From assembly GCA_005789055.1 (NCBI GenBank), contig SYAA01000434.1, positions 1 through 7,508 on the forward strand: a DNA stretch of 7,508 nucleotides. The letters run 5' to 3'. Made by a program: the position numbers and the translations under genes. Under the pieces are notes generated by a model. The model was not told the DNA's origin. It ran no database searches and worked only from the letters and a program-made list of their open reading frames with translations. Origin of the DNA: Actinomycetota bacterium. Lineage in GTDB: Bacteria; Actinomycetota; Actinomycetes; Mycobacteriales; Mycobacteriaceae. Position 1 is the stretch's first letter. Each line of letters opens with the position of its first letter. Positions 1-5,690 of this stretch are shown here, in pieces.

Positions 1-1406
1 ATCGCCCGGTGCGCCAGAGTGAACAGTGCCTTGCCGTGGGTGTTGAATCCGCGGAACGCGTACCCCATGTACATCGGGATCTGCGCGGCTTCCTTACTGC
101 CGTAGAACTTCTCCAACTGGGCGGCCGGCATGTTGGCGACGGCGATGATGCCCGCGGCGATCTTCGCCTCGGCGGAGGCCTTGATGCACCACAGCGTGGT
201 GTCCCAGTTTCCCGCGTAGTACCTCATGCCCGGCAGGAAGGAGACTTTGCGCGGCATCAGGTTCCCGATAATCACGATGCCCGCCATCACCGCGAACAGA
301 ATGACCGGCAGCGGGTTGGTCATATCGCCGAGTCCGACGTCTGGATGGCCGACGAACAATGCCAGCACCGCGAAGATCATGAAGACGTTCCATTCCAGCG
401 GCACCCCCATCGGGATCGCGCTGAGGATGCCGAGATGAAAGCAAATCATCACGAACGCGGCCACGTAGGTGACCGGGCCGCCACCGGAGAACAGCAGCAC
501 CAGTGGCACGCTCATCTCGATTGCGGTGCTGATGTGGGCGACGATCCGGGAAAGCCCTCCGGGCCGCAGGTCGTCGGGGAAGTTCTCGAAGAACTTCCGT
601 TTCAACGCCCGAGACCGGATCACCGGACTGTTGGACATCATCGTCGAGATGACGAACGGGAAATGTTTGTTGAGCTTCGAGGTGGCCGCACCCATCCAAA
701 TCACCACGCACGCCAGTTTGGCCGCGATGATCACATTCTCGCCGCCAAACAGGAAGGCGGCCACAAACGGCGCGTAGACCTCACCGCGAGCAGCCAGGAA
801 AAGAATCTTGTCGCGCAGGCCGGCCACGGCCAGCAGGCCCAGGATTGTCCACGACTGCCAGGCCGGCAGCAGGCCGACCGAGGTGCCCAGGGCGGGATCG
901 GGCCCGGTGCCGTCGGAGAACAATGCGACCACCAGCATGATCAACAGCGCGGCATAGAGCACGACGTCGAACGGTTCGCGGTTGTCTCCCGCGGTCAGCG
1001 GCACCCGGCGCGGCCAGGGCGGCAACCGGATGGTGTTGGGCCGCAGCCAGTAGATGATCGACCCCATCGGCGGGAAGAAGCGGTTATTGAGCGGACCGAA
1101 GCCGCAGCCGAGACCGATCACTTCGAACAAAATGGTGTAGAGCACGACCTTCTGGAAAACGATTGGCTCGCTCCACCACTGACCGATGTTGCCCAGACCG
1201 TCGATGCCCTTGGTGGCCAGTGCGAAGAGCATCCCGAAGAGGATGTAGAGACCGATCTTCACGACGTAGAACAGGTGCAGTGCCACCGGCGTGCCAAAGC
1301 CCACCTCGGCCCAGTGCCGGGCCATCGGCCGGATCTTCTCCGCGCGCGTGCCCTTGCTCCACTCGTCGAAATCAATGACCGGCACTTCCTGCTTGAGAAA
1401 ACCCAT
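1..1406 (-). CDS. DUF3556 family polytopic membrane protein, partial (C-terminus beyond the window)
   Basis: Integral membrane protein of unknown function. The frame is open on the minus strand from ATG at 1406 to the left edge without a stop, giving 468 residues. I recall the DUF3556 family as about 570-590 residues, so roughly 100 C-terminal residues are missing. A soluble N-terminus (about 1-38, starting MGFLKQEVPVIDFDEW) is followed by about eight or nine hydrophobic stretches, near residues 41-63, 82-102, 147-163, 184-197, 225-240, 288-305, 312-331, 341-352 and 366-382. A Pro/Arg-rich link (FGPLNNRFFPPMGS at 103-116, then RLPPWPRR at 127-134) and the segment FNTHGKALFTLAHR near the visible end look like family signature regions. 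It is the last visible gene of the five-gene minus-strand run, 10 nt after the acyltransferase stop. No Shine-Dalgarno precedes the ATG (the spacer is TCTTGCTCCT), so it probably depends on translational coupling. The family name is from memory and the biochemical role is unknown. Confidence 0.85.
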   Translation of the reverse strand, partial: MGFLKQEVPVIDFDEWSKGTRAEKIRPMARHWAEVGFGTPVALHLFYVVKIGLYILFGMLFALATKGIDGLGNIGQWWSEPIVFQKVVLYTILFEVIGLGCGFGPLNNRFFPPMGSIIYWLRPNTIRLPPWPRRVPLTAGDNREPFDVVLYAALLIMLVVALFSDGTGPDPALGTSVGLLPAWQSWTILGLLAVAGLRDKILFLAARGEVYAPFVAAFLFGGENVIIAAKLACVVIWMGAATSKLNKHFPFVISTMMSNSPVIRSRALKRKFFENFPDDLRPGGLSRIVAHISTAIEMSVPLVLLFSGGGPVTYVAAFVMICFHLGILSAIPMGVPLEWNVFMIFAVLALFVGHPDVGLGDMTNPLPVILFAVMAGIVIIGNLMPRKVSFLPGMRYYAGNWDTTLWCIKASAEAKIAAGIIAVANMPAAQLEKFYGSKEAAQIPMYMGYAFRGFNTHGKALFTLAHRA

Positions 1407-1416
1407 AGGAGCAAGA

Positions 1417-2691
1417 CTAGAGCGCGAGTGGTCGCGCGACCAGAGCCTCGTGCAGTCGGCCGATGTAGTCGTCGACATCGATTACGGTCGCGTCGGCATT
1501 AACGCTGACCGCGATCGTCGTACCGATCCCGTGCACTCCGTGGGTCAGCGCCATCATCGGCGACAGCGCCGGGTAGCCCGCGGTGAGAATCACCGGGCAG
1601 CCACCGAAGCTCAGGTCGGCCGGACCGCGGTTGATGCTCGACACCACCGTGTGGCCGGTGACGGTCGACGATCGGTCCGTCGGATCAAACCTGCTCATGC
1701 CCCACCGCAGCAGCCAGGCCGGTACCGCGTCGAACGCTGCCGCCGAAGCTCTCGCGCCAGGATGCTCACTGCGGCGACGGTGGTCGTCGAGTTGACCGCG
1801 AATCTGCTCCGCCCGCCGGACCCGGCCGGACTCCGGATGAAGAGCGACACCGACGTTTCGGAAGTTGTTGTACGCCAGGGGCGATGCCAGTACCCCGGTG
1901 GCCATCGGCACCTCGGCGCTTAAGCTGCTGATGTCCTCACTCCGCGCTTTGAGATAACCGGAGAGCGCCTCACCGACGGCCACCAGGGCCGCGACCGTCA
2001 CGGAATGGCCCGTCAGTAGGGTGCGATCCACCGCGATGGTGCGCAGAACCGAAGGGCCGCGGGAACCTGAGTTGATCCCCAGCGCGGACACCGGCGGCGT
2101 CGGCGGCGCCAGTAGTCCGGCCCGGGTGTCGCGAACCAGGCGACGGTGTGCGCGCGCGGCCGCGCCGGCCCGCCCCACAAAATGTCCGCGGTCTGAGTCG
2201 GCCACTGCCCGTATCGGCCCGCGACGTCCCAGCAGAACACCCGCAAGCTCGGCAGATCGGGTGCCGTCGCCCAGCGCGTGGGCTATCTGCACTACCACCA
2301 CGGAGGTAGCCACTGACGCCCCGGGAACGTTAGTGACGTCGGGAAAAATATGCACCCGCCAACACATCTGGGATGCATCGAGTTGCTGTTCCGATAGCCG
2401 CGACACCCGATCAAGGCAACTCTGCCAGCCACCTCCCGTACCGGCGTGAACGATGAACTGTTCGGACGTGACGGGGCCGGTCACCCAACGGGGATAGCGC
2501 CACGGATGCTCGTCGGCCACCCGCAGACACAGATCGGCACACAGCTGTGCTCGATACCGCAACTGCCCGACCGCCGCACCAAGATCATCGGGGGCACCGT
2601 CGAACGCGAACAGCGCGAACTGGTCATTGGCGATCTTGGCCGAGAGCAGGAGCATCTGCGCATCGACCGCAGCCATCGGCCTGCCCGCCAC
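1417..2691 (-). CDS. WS/DGAT-like O-acyltransferase (degenerate HHxxxDG motif)
   Basis: Protein of 424 residues, similar in layout to wax ester synthase/diacylglycerol acyltransferases, which transfer fatty acyl groups from acyl-CoA to lipid alcohols. The N-terminus (AAVDAQMLLLSA, about 7-18) resembles the family opening L-x-x-x-D-A-x-F. The active-site motif reads AHALGDG at 137-143, so the second, catalytic His (H138), D142 and G143 are kept but the first His is Ala. The C-terminal half carries weak matches to the DUF1298 blocks: SPLAYNNFRNVGVALHP (about 270-286), SSINRGPADLSFGG (351-364) and YPALSPMMAL (373-382). I chose GTG 2691 because AGGAG lies 8 nt upstream and it starts 4 nt after the previous stop. 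ATG 2676, five codons inside, is the alternative. It sits between the epoxide hydrolase and the DUF3556 gene. It may correspond to M. tuberculosis Rv1125 (from memory). Substrates are unknown, and the degeneracy makes true triacylglycerol synthesis doubtful. Confidence 0.85.
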   Translation of the reverse strand: MAGRPMAAVDAQMLLLSAKIANDQFALFAFDGAPDDLGAAVGQLRYRAQLCADLCLRVADEHPWRYPRWVTGPVTSEQFIVHAGTGGGWQSCLDRVSRLSEQQLDASQMCWRVHIFPDVTNVPGASVATSVVVVQIAHALGDGTRSAELAGVLLGRRGPIRAVADSDRGHFVGRAGAAARAHRRLVRDTRAGLLAPPTPPVSALGINSGSRGPSVLRTIAVDRTLLTGHSVTVAALVAVGEALSGYLKARSEDISSLSAEVPMATGVLASPLAYNNFRNVGVALHPESGRVRRAEQIRGQLDDHRRRSEHPGARASAAAFDAVPAWLLRWGMSRFDPTDRSSTVTGHTVVSSINRGPADLSFGGCPVILTAGYPALSPMMALTHGVHGIGTTIAVSVNADATVIDVDDYIGRLHEALVARPLAL

Positions 2692-2695
2692 GGGG

Positions 2696-3580
2696 TCAGC
2701 TCCTGAGGAACTCGACAATGCGGCGGCCAACCTCATCGGGCCTCTCCAGTTGCAAGAAGTGCCCGGCGTGTTCGACGACCGCCGCGTCACTGCCAGCCGG
2801 CAGCGCGGCAGCGACGAATGCGGTGAAATCGGCTGTCATACAGCCGTCGTCCGCACCGTGCAGGTACAGCGTCGGCACTCGCGGCAACTCGGTCCACCAA
2901 CGGTGAAGTTCGGCGTAACGCGCCGGCGGAGCCGAGTTACGGATGGTCGCCCGGTAAAGACTGAGCGCCGCGCGCCAACGATCTGGTGCCCCGATGGCCG
3001 CGCTGACATGACGAAGATCCTCGGCCGCGTCGTAGCCGGGCGACCAGCGCCGCCACAGCAGCGGCACGACCCATGATGAGGACCGCTCGGGCAGGAAAGG
3101 CAACTGGAAATAGCTGATGTACCAACTGCGGACCAATTGTGCCGGCACCAGCTTCAACACTCCGCGGCACAGAGGCCGAAGCGCAGCCGACGGCGGCACC
3201 GACATGACCACCGCCCGTTGAAATGGGCTCTCTGGCATCGCGGCAAGTCCGGCCGCCGCAATGGCACCCCAGTCGTGGCCGATCACCACATCGGCATCAC
3301 TCGGGCCGCATGCTGCGCGCACTCTCAGCGCGTCATCCATCAGAGCTCCCACGTGATAGGCGCGATCCGAAGCCAGCGAGGACGGCACGTAGCCGCGCAT
3401 GAACGGCGCGATCACCCGGTAGCCGGCGGCCACCAGATGCGGGGCCAGCGCGCGAAAGCCATAGGCGGTGTCGGGGAACCCGTGCAGACACAAGGCAATC
3501 GGGCCGTCGACCGGCCCCCAGCTGAGGGCTCGGAGCTGCACCTGTGGTGCGGGGACGTCAATCCATCGGGGCTCGGTCAT
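2696..3580 (-). CDS. ephC: Epoxide hydrolase, alpha/beta-hydrolase fold (EphC-like)
   Basis: Protein of 294 residues that probably opens epoxides to vicinal diols through an aspartyl-ester intermediate. The oxyanion-hole motif HGFPD is at 33-37. The nucleophile elbow GHDWG at 101-105 gives Asp103 instead of Ser, which marks the epoxide hydrolase/haloalkane dehalogenase branch. Cap tyrosines that could activate the epoxide are Y154 or Y157 (WYISYF) and Y209 (LSLYR). The acid is D244 or D245 (HGADDG) and the His is H274 (AGHFLQLERPDEV). No signal peptide is seen, so it should be cytoplasmic. The ATG is preceded by AGGAGG at 5 nt spacing, and that Shine-Dalgarno overlaps the TAG of the upstream Mce-associated gene. 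The acyltransferase follows 4 nt after the stop. The symbol rests on remembered similarity and gene order with Rv1124, so treat it as provisional. The enzyme class is more certain than the symbol. Confidence 0.85.
   Translation of the reverse strand: MTEPRWIDVPAPQVQLRALSWGPVDGPIALCLHGFPDTAYGFRALAPHLVAAGYRVIAPFMRGYVPSSLASDRAYHVGALMDDALRVRAACGPSDADVVIGHDWGAIAAAGLAAMPESPFQRAVVMSVPPSAALRPLCRGVLKLVPAQLVRSWYISYFQLPFLPERSSSWVVPLLWRRWSPGYDAAEDLRHVSAAIGAPDRWRAALSLYRATIRNSAPPARYAELHRWWTELPRVPTLYLHGADDGCMTADFTAFVAAALPAGSDAAVVEHAGHFLQLERPDEVGRRIVEFLRS
2700..2704 (-). promoter_or_regulatory. Shine-Dalgarno deciding the acyltransferase start
   Basis: AGGAG on the minus strand, inside the end of the epoxide hydrolase gene and 8 nt before GTG 2691. 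The ATG at 2676 has only a weak GGCAGG nearby, so this site favours the GTG start. Confidence 0.6.
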
Positions 3581-3585
3581 CGCTG

Positions 3586-3591
3586 CCTCCT
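3586..3591 (-). promoter_or_regulatory. Shine-Dalgarno of the epoxide hydrolase, overlapping the upstream stop
   Basis: AGGAGG on the minus strand, 5 nt before ATG 3580. Its first bases are the AG of the TAG stop at 3592-3590, so termination of the Mce-associated gene and initiation of the hydrolase are physically linked. Confidence 0.75.
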
Positions 3592-4069
3592 AGATCTGAT
3601 CGAATCCAGCGATCAGCCAACGCCCGTCGACCCGTTCCATCGTCACCCGCACGCTGGAGTTGGTCTGGGTTGGTGACTCTTTGCCCACCGCCGTGGTCTG
3701 ATCGACATAAGCCAGCAATACCGCGCGATCGGCTGCGGCCGACACCACCGCCGCGGCGGGTACCCGCGCCGAGGCCGTGATGTCCTGCTGTATGGCGTTG
3801 GGCACTACCACCGTCGTAATGAGTTGCGAGTAGTCCTCCAGAAATCGTCCGGTGAGCCGTTCCTGGGCGGCGGTGGCAAGATCCTCCTCGGCGGAGTCCG
3901 GTCGGTAGCTGAGGATGGCAACGATCGACTCGCGCGCCACTTCCACGGCGTCCTCACCAGCCTGCTCGGCGCCGCGCCGTACCGTGCCGTCCCACGCCAG
4001 CGCGGCCGATGCGACTACGAGGCCGGTCGCGATGACAGCCACCACAAGGCGATGTCGGCGTTTGGTCAT
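3590..4069 (-). CDS. Mce-associated (Omam-like) membrane protein, second of a pair
   Basis: Protein of 159 residues with a short basic N-terminus (MTKRRHR), one transmembrane segment at about 8-26 and an extracytoplasmic domain of about 130 residues. Family-like blocks are ILSYRPDSAEEDL (52-64), LTGRFLEDY (72-80), a central Val-rich strand AAAVVSAA, LLAYVDQTTAV (118-128) and the C-terminal RVTMERVDGRWLIAGFDQI. These resemble Mce-associated proteins of the Rv1363c type, a small single-pass class with an NTF2/SnoaL-like outer domain. The orphan members OmamA/OmamB are known accessory factors of Mce lipid importers. No mce genes are visible here, so it counts as an orphan within this window. ATG 4069 overlaps the stop of the upstream gene by one base (TGATG), which implies translational coupling. 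Its exact partner cannot be inferred from this window. Confidence 0.85.
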   Translation of the reverse strand: MTKRRHRLVVAVIATGLVVASAALAWDGTVRRGAEQAGEDAVEVARESIVAILSYRPDSAEEDLATAAQERLTGRFLEDYSQLITTVVVPNAIQQDITASARVPAAAVVSAAADRAVLLAYVDQTTAVGKESPTQTNSSVRVTMERVDGRWLIAGFDQI

Positions 4070-4599
4070 CAGATGAACTCCACCGCAGCGACCTTGTAAG
4101 CGTCGGACTCTTTGACGACGCTCACCCTGGTCCGCCAGACCTTGGGTTGCTGTTCAGGTGCGCCCCGGTTGGACGTCATGACGACCAGTGTCACCAGGAC
4201 ACGGCCCTGGTCGCCGTCGACGGTTTCCACGCCGGCTTCTGTGACCGTGCCTACCGACTTCGACTGCGCCTGACGCGCGGCGGCCTTGAAAGAGTCGGCG
4301 CGCACGGCGAAGTCGTCGCGGAACAGTCCGGTCGAGGAGTCCAGGATGCGCTGTACGTCCTCATCCACCCGCTCGTAGTCGATGCTGGTCAGTGCCAATA
4401 CACCGTCCCGACCGGCCTGCACCATGGCTGCGCGTAGGTCTTCGGCCCGGCGGACCTCGAGGTCGCGCCAGCCCAGCCAGCCGGTCAGCGCCACAAGTGC
4501 GGCCAGTACCGCGGCAACCACGCGTCGCGACCGCGAGGGCGATACCTGCCGGACCGGTGGCAGCCCGGCCGAATCAGTCGCGTCGGCCCCGATAGCGAT
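4069..4599 (-). CDS. Mce-associated (Omam-like) membrane protein, first of a pair; apparent ATC start
   Basis: Protein of 176 residues if it starts at ATC 4599, or 150 if it starts at GTG 4521. The longer form has a hydrophilic leader (residues 1-26, containing DATDSAGLPPVRQ and SPSRSRR), one transmembrane segment (about 27-44, VVAAVLAALVALTGWLGW) and an outer domain. The outer domain contains LTSIDYERVDEDVQRILDSS, FRDDF, a TVTEAGVETVDGD strand and ends YKVAAVEFI. This is the usual layout of the first member of paired Mce-associated proteins such as Rv1362c/Rv1363c. An in-frame TAG at 4614-4612 limits the start. Between it and GTG 4521 there is no ATG, GTG or TTG in frame, yet a GGAGG Shine-Dalgarno sits exactly 7 nt before ATC 4599. 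The leader has GC-rich third positions typical of coding sequence. I therefore prefer the ATC start, with GTG 4521 as the conservative alternative. It begins the five-gene operon. The family call is firm and the start is uncertain. Confidence 0.75.
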   Translation of the reverse strand: MAIGADATDSAGLPPVRQVSPSRSRRVVAAVLAALVALTGWLGWRDLEVRRAEDLRAAMVQAGRDGVLALTSIDYERVDEDVQRILDSSTGLFRDDFAVRADSFKAAARQAQSKSVGTVTEAGVETVDGDQGRVLVTLVVMTSNRGAPEQQPKVWRTRVSVVKESDAYKVAAVEFI

Positions 4600-4605
4600 G
4601 GCGGC

Positions 4606-4612
4606 TCCTCCC
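4606..4612 (-). promoter_or_regulatory. Strong Shine-Dalgarno in front of an ATC codon
   Basis: GGGAGGA on the minus strand. The GGAGG core ends 7 nt before ATC 4599. This is the only good ribosome binding site for the first Mce-associated gene, and it serves no ATG, GTG or TTG at a normal distance in that frame. Confidence 0.6.
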
Positions 4613-4624
4613 TAGGGTGCGGCC

Positions 4625-4636
4625 GTGCGCGCGCAC
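4625..4636. repeat. Perfect 12-bp palindrome in the divergent control region
   Basis: GTGCGCGCGCAC is its own reverse complement. It is flanked by GGCC at 4621-4624 and again at 4638-4641, so the dyad extends to about 21 bp with one extra base. It lies just upstream of the operon's ribosome binding site, a reasonable place for an operator. GC-rich DNA produces such palindromes by chance fairly often. Confidence 0.5.
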
Positions 4637-4697
4637 CGGCCCCAAAGGCTACCGGCCTGCGCCGCGGGTAACGTCCGGTGCACACCTAGAGCAGGGC

Positions 4698-4722
4698 GGC
4701 TGCCATTAGGGATGGCTGCCAT
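4698..4722 (+). repeat. Tandem GGCTGCCAT repeat, 16-bp period
   Basis: GGCTGCCAT occurs at 4698-4706 and again at 4714-4722. Each copy is built around the dyad GGC-T-GCC, and the second extends to ATGGC-T-GCCAT. They lie directly upstream of the BpoB-like gene's Shine-Dalgarno, so a repressor or activator site is possible but unproven. Confidence 0.45.
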
Positions 4723-4724
4723 CG

Positions 4725-4730
4725 AGGAGG
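4725..4730 (+). promoter_or_regulatory. Shine-Dalgarno deciding the BpoB-like gene start
   Basis: AGGAGG, 5 nt before GTG 4736. It points to the GTG rather than to ATG 4712 or GTG 4625, neither of which has a good upstream site. Confidence 0.7.
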
Positions 4731-4735
4731 ATTCT

Positions 4736-5581
4736 GTGAACGCCGGTCCGGTTACCGTCGAGTTCGGCGGAGACTCGTCATTGCGACTCATCGCAGACGA
4801 ATGGAACCGCGGCCAGAGCGACGGGCCGACGATTGTGATGCTGCACGGTGGCGGACAGAACCGGTTCTCCTGGAAGAACACCGGCCAGTTGCTGGCTGAG
4901 CGAGGCTTTCATGTGATTGCCCTCGACGCCCGCGGCCACGGCGACAGCGACCGGTCGCTCAACGCCGAGTACACCGTGGACGCCTTCGCCCGAGACGCGG
5001 CCGCCGTGCTGAAACAGATCGGCCGTCCGGTGGTGCTGATCGGCGCCAGCATGGGCGGTCTGACCGGAATCGTCGCCGCGCACCACGCCGGACCTGCAGT
5101 GGTGACCAAACTTGTTCTCGTCGATGTGGTGCCGCGATTCGAGAGCGAGGGCAGCCACCGCATCCGCGATTTCATGGCCCGGCACGTCCACGGTTTCGAA
5201 ACCCTCGATCAGGCCGCCGATGCCATCGCCGAATACCTCCCGCACCGCAAACGGCCCCGCAACCTCGACGGGCTGAAGAAGAACCTGCGACACAGCAACG
5301 GCCGGTGGCACTGGCACTGGGATCCGGCCTTCGTCACGTCCGCCGGGGAGGACCCCTTCGTCGAAGTCGAGCGACTCGAGCAACAGGCCATCGATCTTCA
5401 GATTCCGATTCTGCTGATCCGGGGCAAGCTGTCCGATGTCGTCAGCAGAGAGGGCGTCGAGGACTTTCTGGCCAAGGTGCCGCATGCGGAGTTCGTCGAA
5501 CTGTCCGATGCCGGTCATACCGCGGCCGGTGACGACAACGATGCGTTCAGCGCGGCCGTGGTCGACTTCGTCACCCGGTAA
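4736..5581 (+). CDS. bpoB: Alpha/beta-fold hydrolase, BpoB-like (annotated as non-haem peroxidase in related species)
   Basis: Protein of 281 residues with a complete serine-hydrolase triad. The oxyanion-hole motif HGGG is at 37-40, LDARGHGDSD is at 63-72, the nucleophile elbow GASMGG at 103-108 gives Ser105, the probable acid is D234 (RGKLSD) and the His is H261 (DAGHTAAGDDND). A short cap includes the Trp/His-rich WHWHWDPAF (191-199). There is no signal peptide, so it is probably cytoplasmic. Relatives are labelled bromoperoxidase BpoB (Rv1123c), but the Ser triad supports esterase or C-C/ester hydrolase chemistry, and any peroxidase activity would be of the cofactor-free perhydrolase kind. 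The GTG start is supported by AGGAGG at 5 nt. It is read divergently from the Mce-associated operon and converges on ychF. The substrate is unknown. The symbol rests on remembered similarity. Confidence 0.85.
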   Translation: MNAGPVTVEFGGDSSLRLIADEWNRGQSDGPTIVMLHGGGQNRFSWKNTGQLLAERGFHVIALDARGHGDSDRSLNAEYTVDAFARDAAAVLKQIGRPVVLIGASMGGLTGIVAAHHAGPAVVTKLVLVDVVPRFESEGSHRIRDFMARHVHGFETLDQAADAIAEYLPHRKRPRNLDGLKKNLRHSNGRWHWHWDPAFVTSAGEDPFVEVERLEQQAIDLQIPILLIRGKLSDVVSREGVEDFLAKVPHAEFVELSDAGHTAAGDDNDAFSAAVVDFVTR

Positions 5582-5592
5582 GTCAGTAGCCA

Positions 5593-5628
5593 ACACGCCC
5601 GCGTAACCCGCCAGCGTGGGCAGCGTGT
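5593..5628. terminator. Candidate hairpin between convergent genes
   Basis: GCCCGCG (5597-5603) can pair with CGTGGGC (5615-5621), including one G-T wobble, around an 11-nt loop. The outer ACAC and GTGT can add pairs across a 3-nt bulge. It starts 12 nt after the BpoB-like stop. There is no T-tract on either strand, so it would have to act as a tract-less terminator, which is debated in mycobacteria. Confidence 0.35.
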
Positions 5629-5665
5629 ACGAAAGACGTCCCGATCGCGTGCTTATCCCCCACAC

Positions 5666-5680
5666 TTGGCGCAAAGCCAA
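5666..5680 (-). terminator. Small hairpin downstream of ychF
   Basis: TTGGC and GCCAA form a 5-bp stem around a 5-nt loop, 10 nt after the ychF stop on the minus strand. It is followed by GTGTGGGGG rather than a T run. The stem is short and the terminator call is weak. Confidence 0.25.
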
Positions 5681-5690
5681 CCGGACAGGC

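Larger units (their letters stand above)
4600..4735. promoter_or_regulatory. Divergent control region between the minus-strand operon and the BpoB-like gene
   Basis: About 136 bp separate two divergently read genes, so promoters for both should lie here. A possible minus-strand -10 (TAGCCT, 4652-4647) fits the loose mycobacterial TAnnnT consensus. No convincing -35 is seen for either direction. The region also holds a 12-bp palindrome (4625-4636), a repeated GGCTGCCAT (4698-4706 and 4714-4722) and both Shine-Dalgarno sequences. Promoter positions are inference. Confidence 0.45.

Noticed and set aside
94..711. Minus-strand frame of 205 codons inside the DUF3556 gene
   Set aside because: It is in another frame on the same strand as the real gene, Arg-rich with no domain, and has no separate ribosome binding site.
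9..1502. Open plus-strand frame of 497 codons antisense to the DUF3556 gene
   Set aside because: The translation is rich in His, Arg, Asp and Gln with no recognisable domain, while the minus strand gives a coherent polytopic membrane protein. It is an antisense shadow in GC-rich DNA.
1291..1923. Plus-strand frame of 210 codons across the DUF3556 start and acyltransferase end
   Set aside because: Arg-rich and domain-free. It is explained as the complement of two well-supported genes and their junction.
2692..2790. Longer acyltransferase starting at 2790
   Set aside because: It would overlap the epoxide hydrolase by about 95 nt and add a Ser/Arg-rich sequence unlike the family N-terminus. GTG 2691 has AGGAG at 8 nt.
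4669..4674. TAACGT as a plus-strand -10 for the BpoB-like gene
   Set aside because: It matches TAnnnT, but there is no -35, and such hexamers are frequent by chance. I did not record it as a feature.
4625..4735. Longer BpoB-like protein starting at GTG 4625 or ATG 4712
   Set aside because: The extra residues do not look like the hydrolase N-terminus, and GTG 4625 lies in the palindrome. The only good Shine-Dalgarno points to GTG 4736.
4778..5680. Minus-strand frame of 300 codons antisense to the BpoB-like gene
   Set aside because: The opposite strand has a complete hydrolase with all catalytic motifs and a good start. This frame shows no family features.
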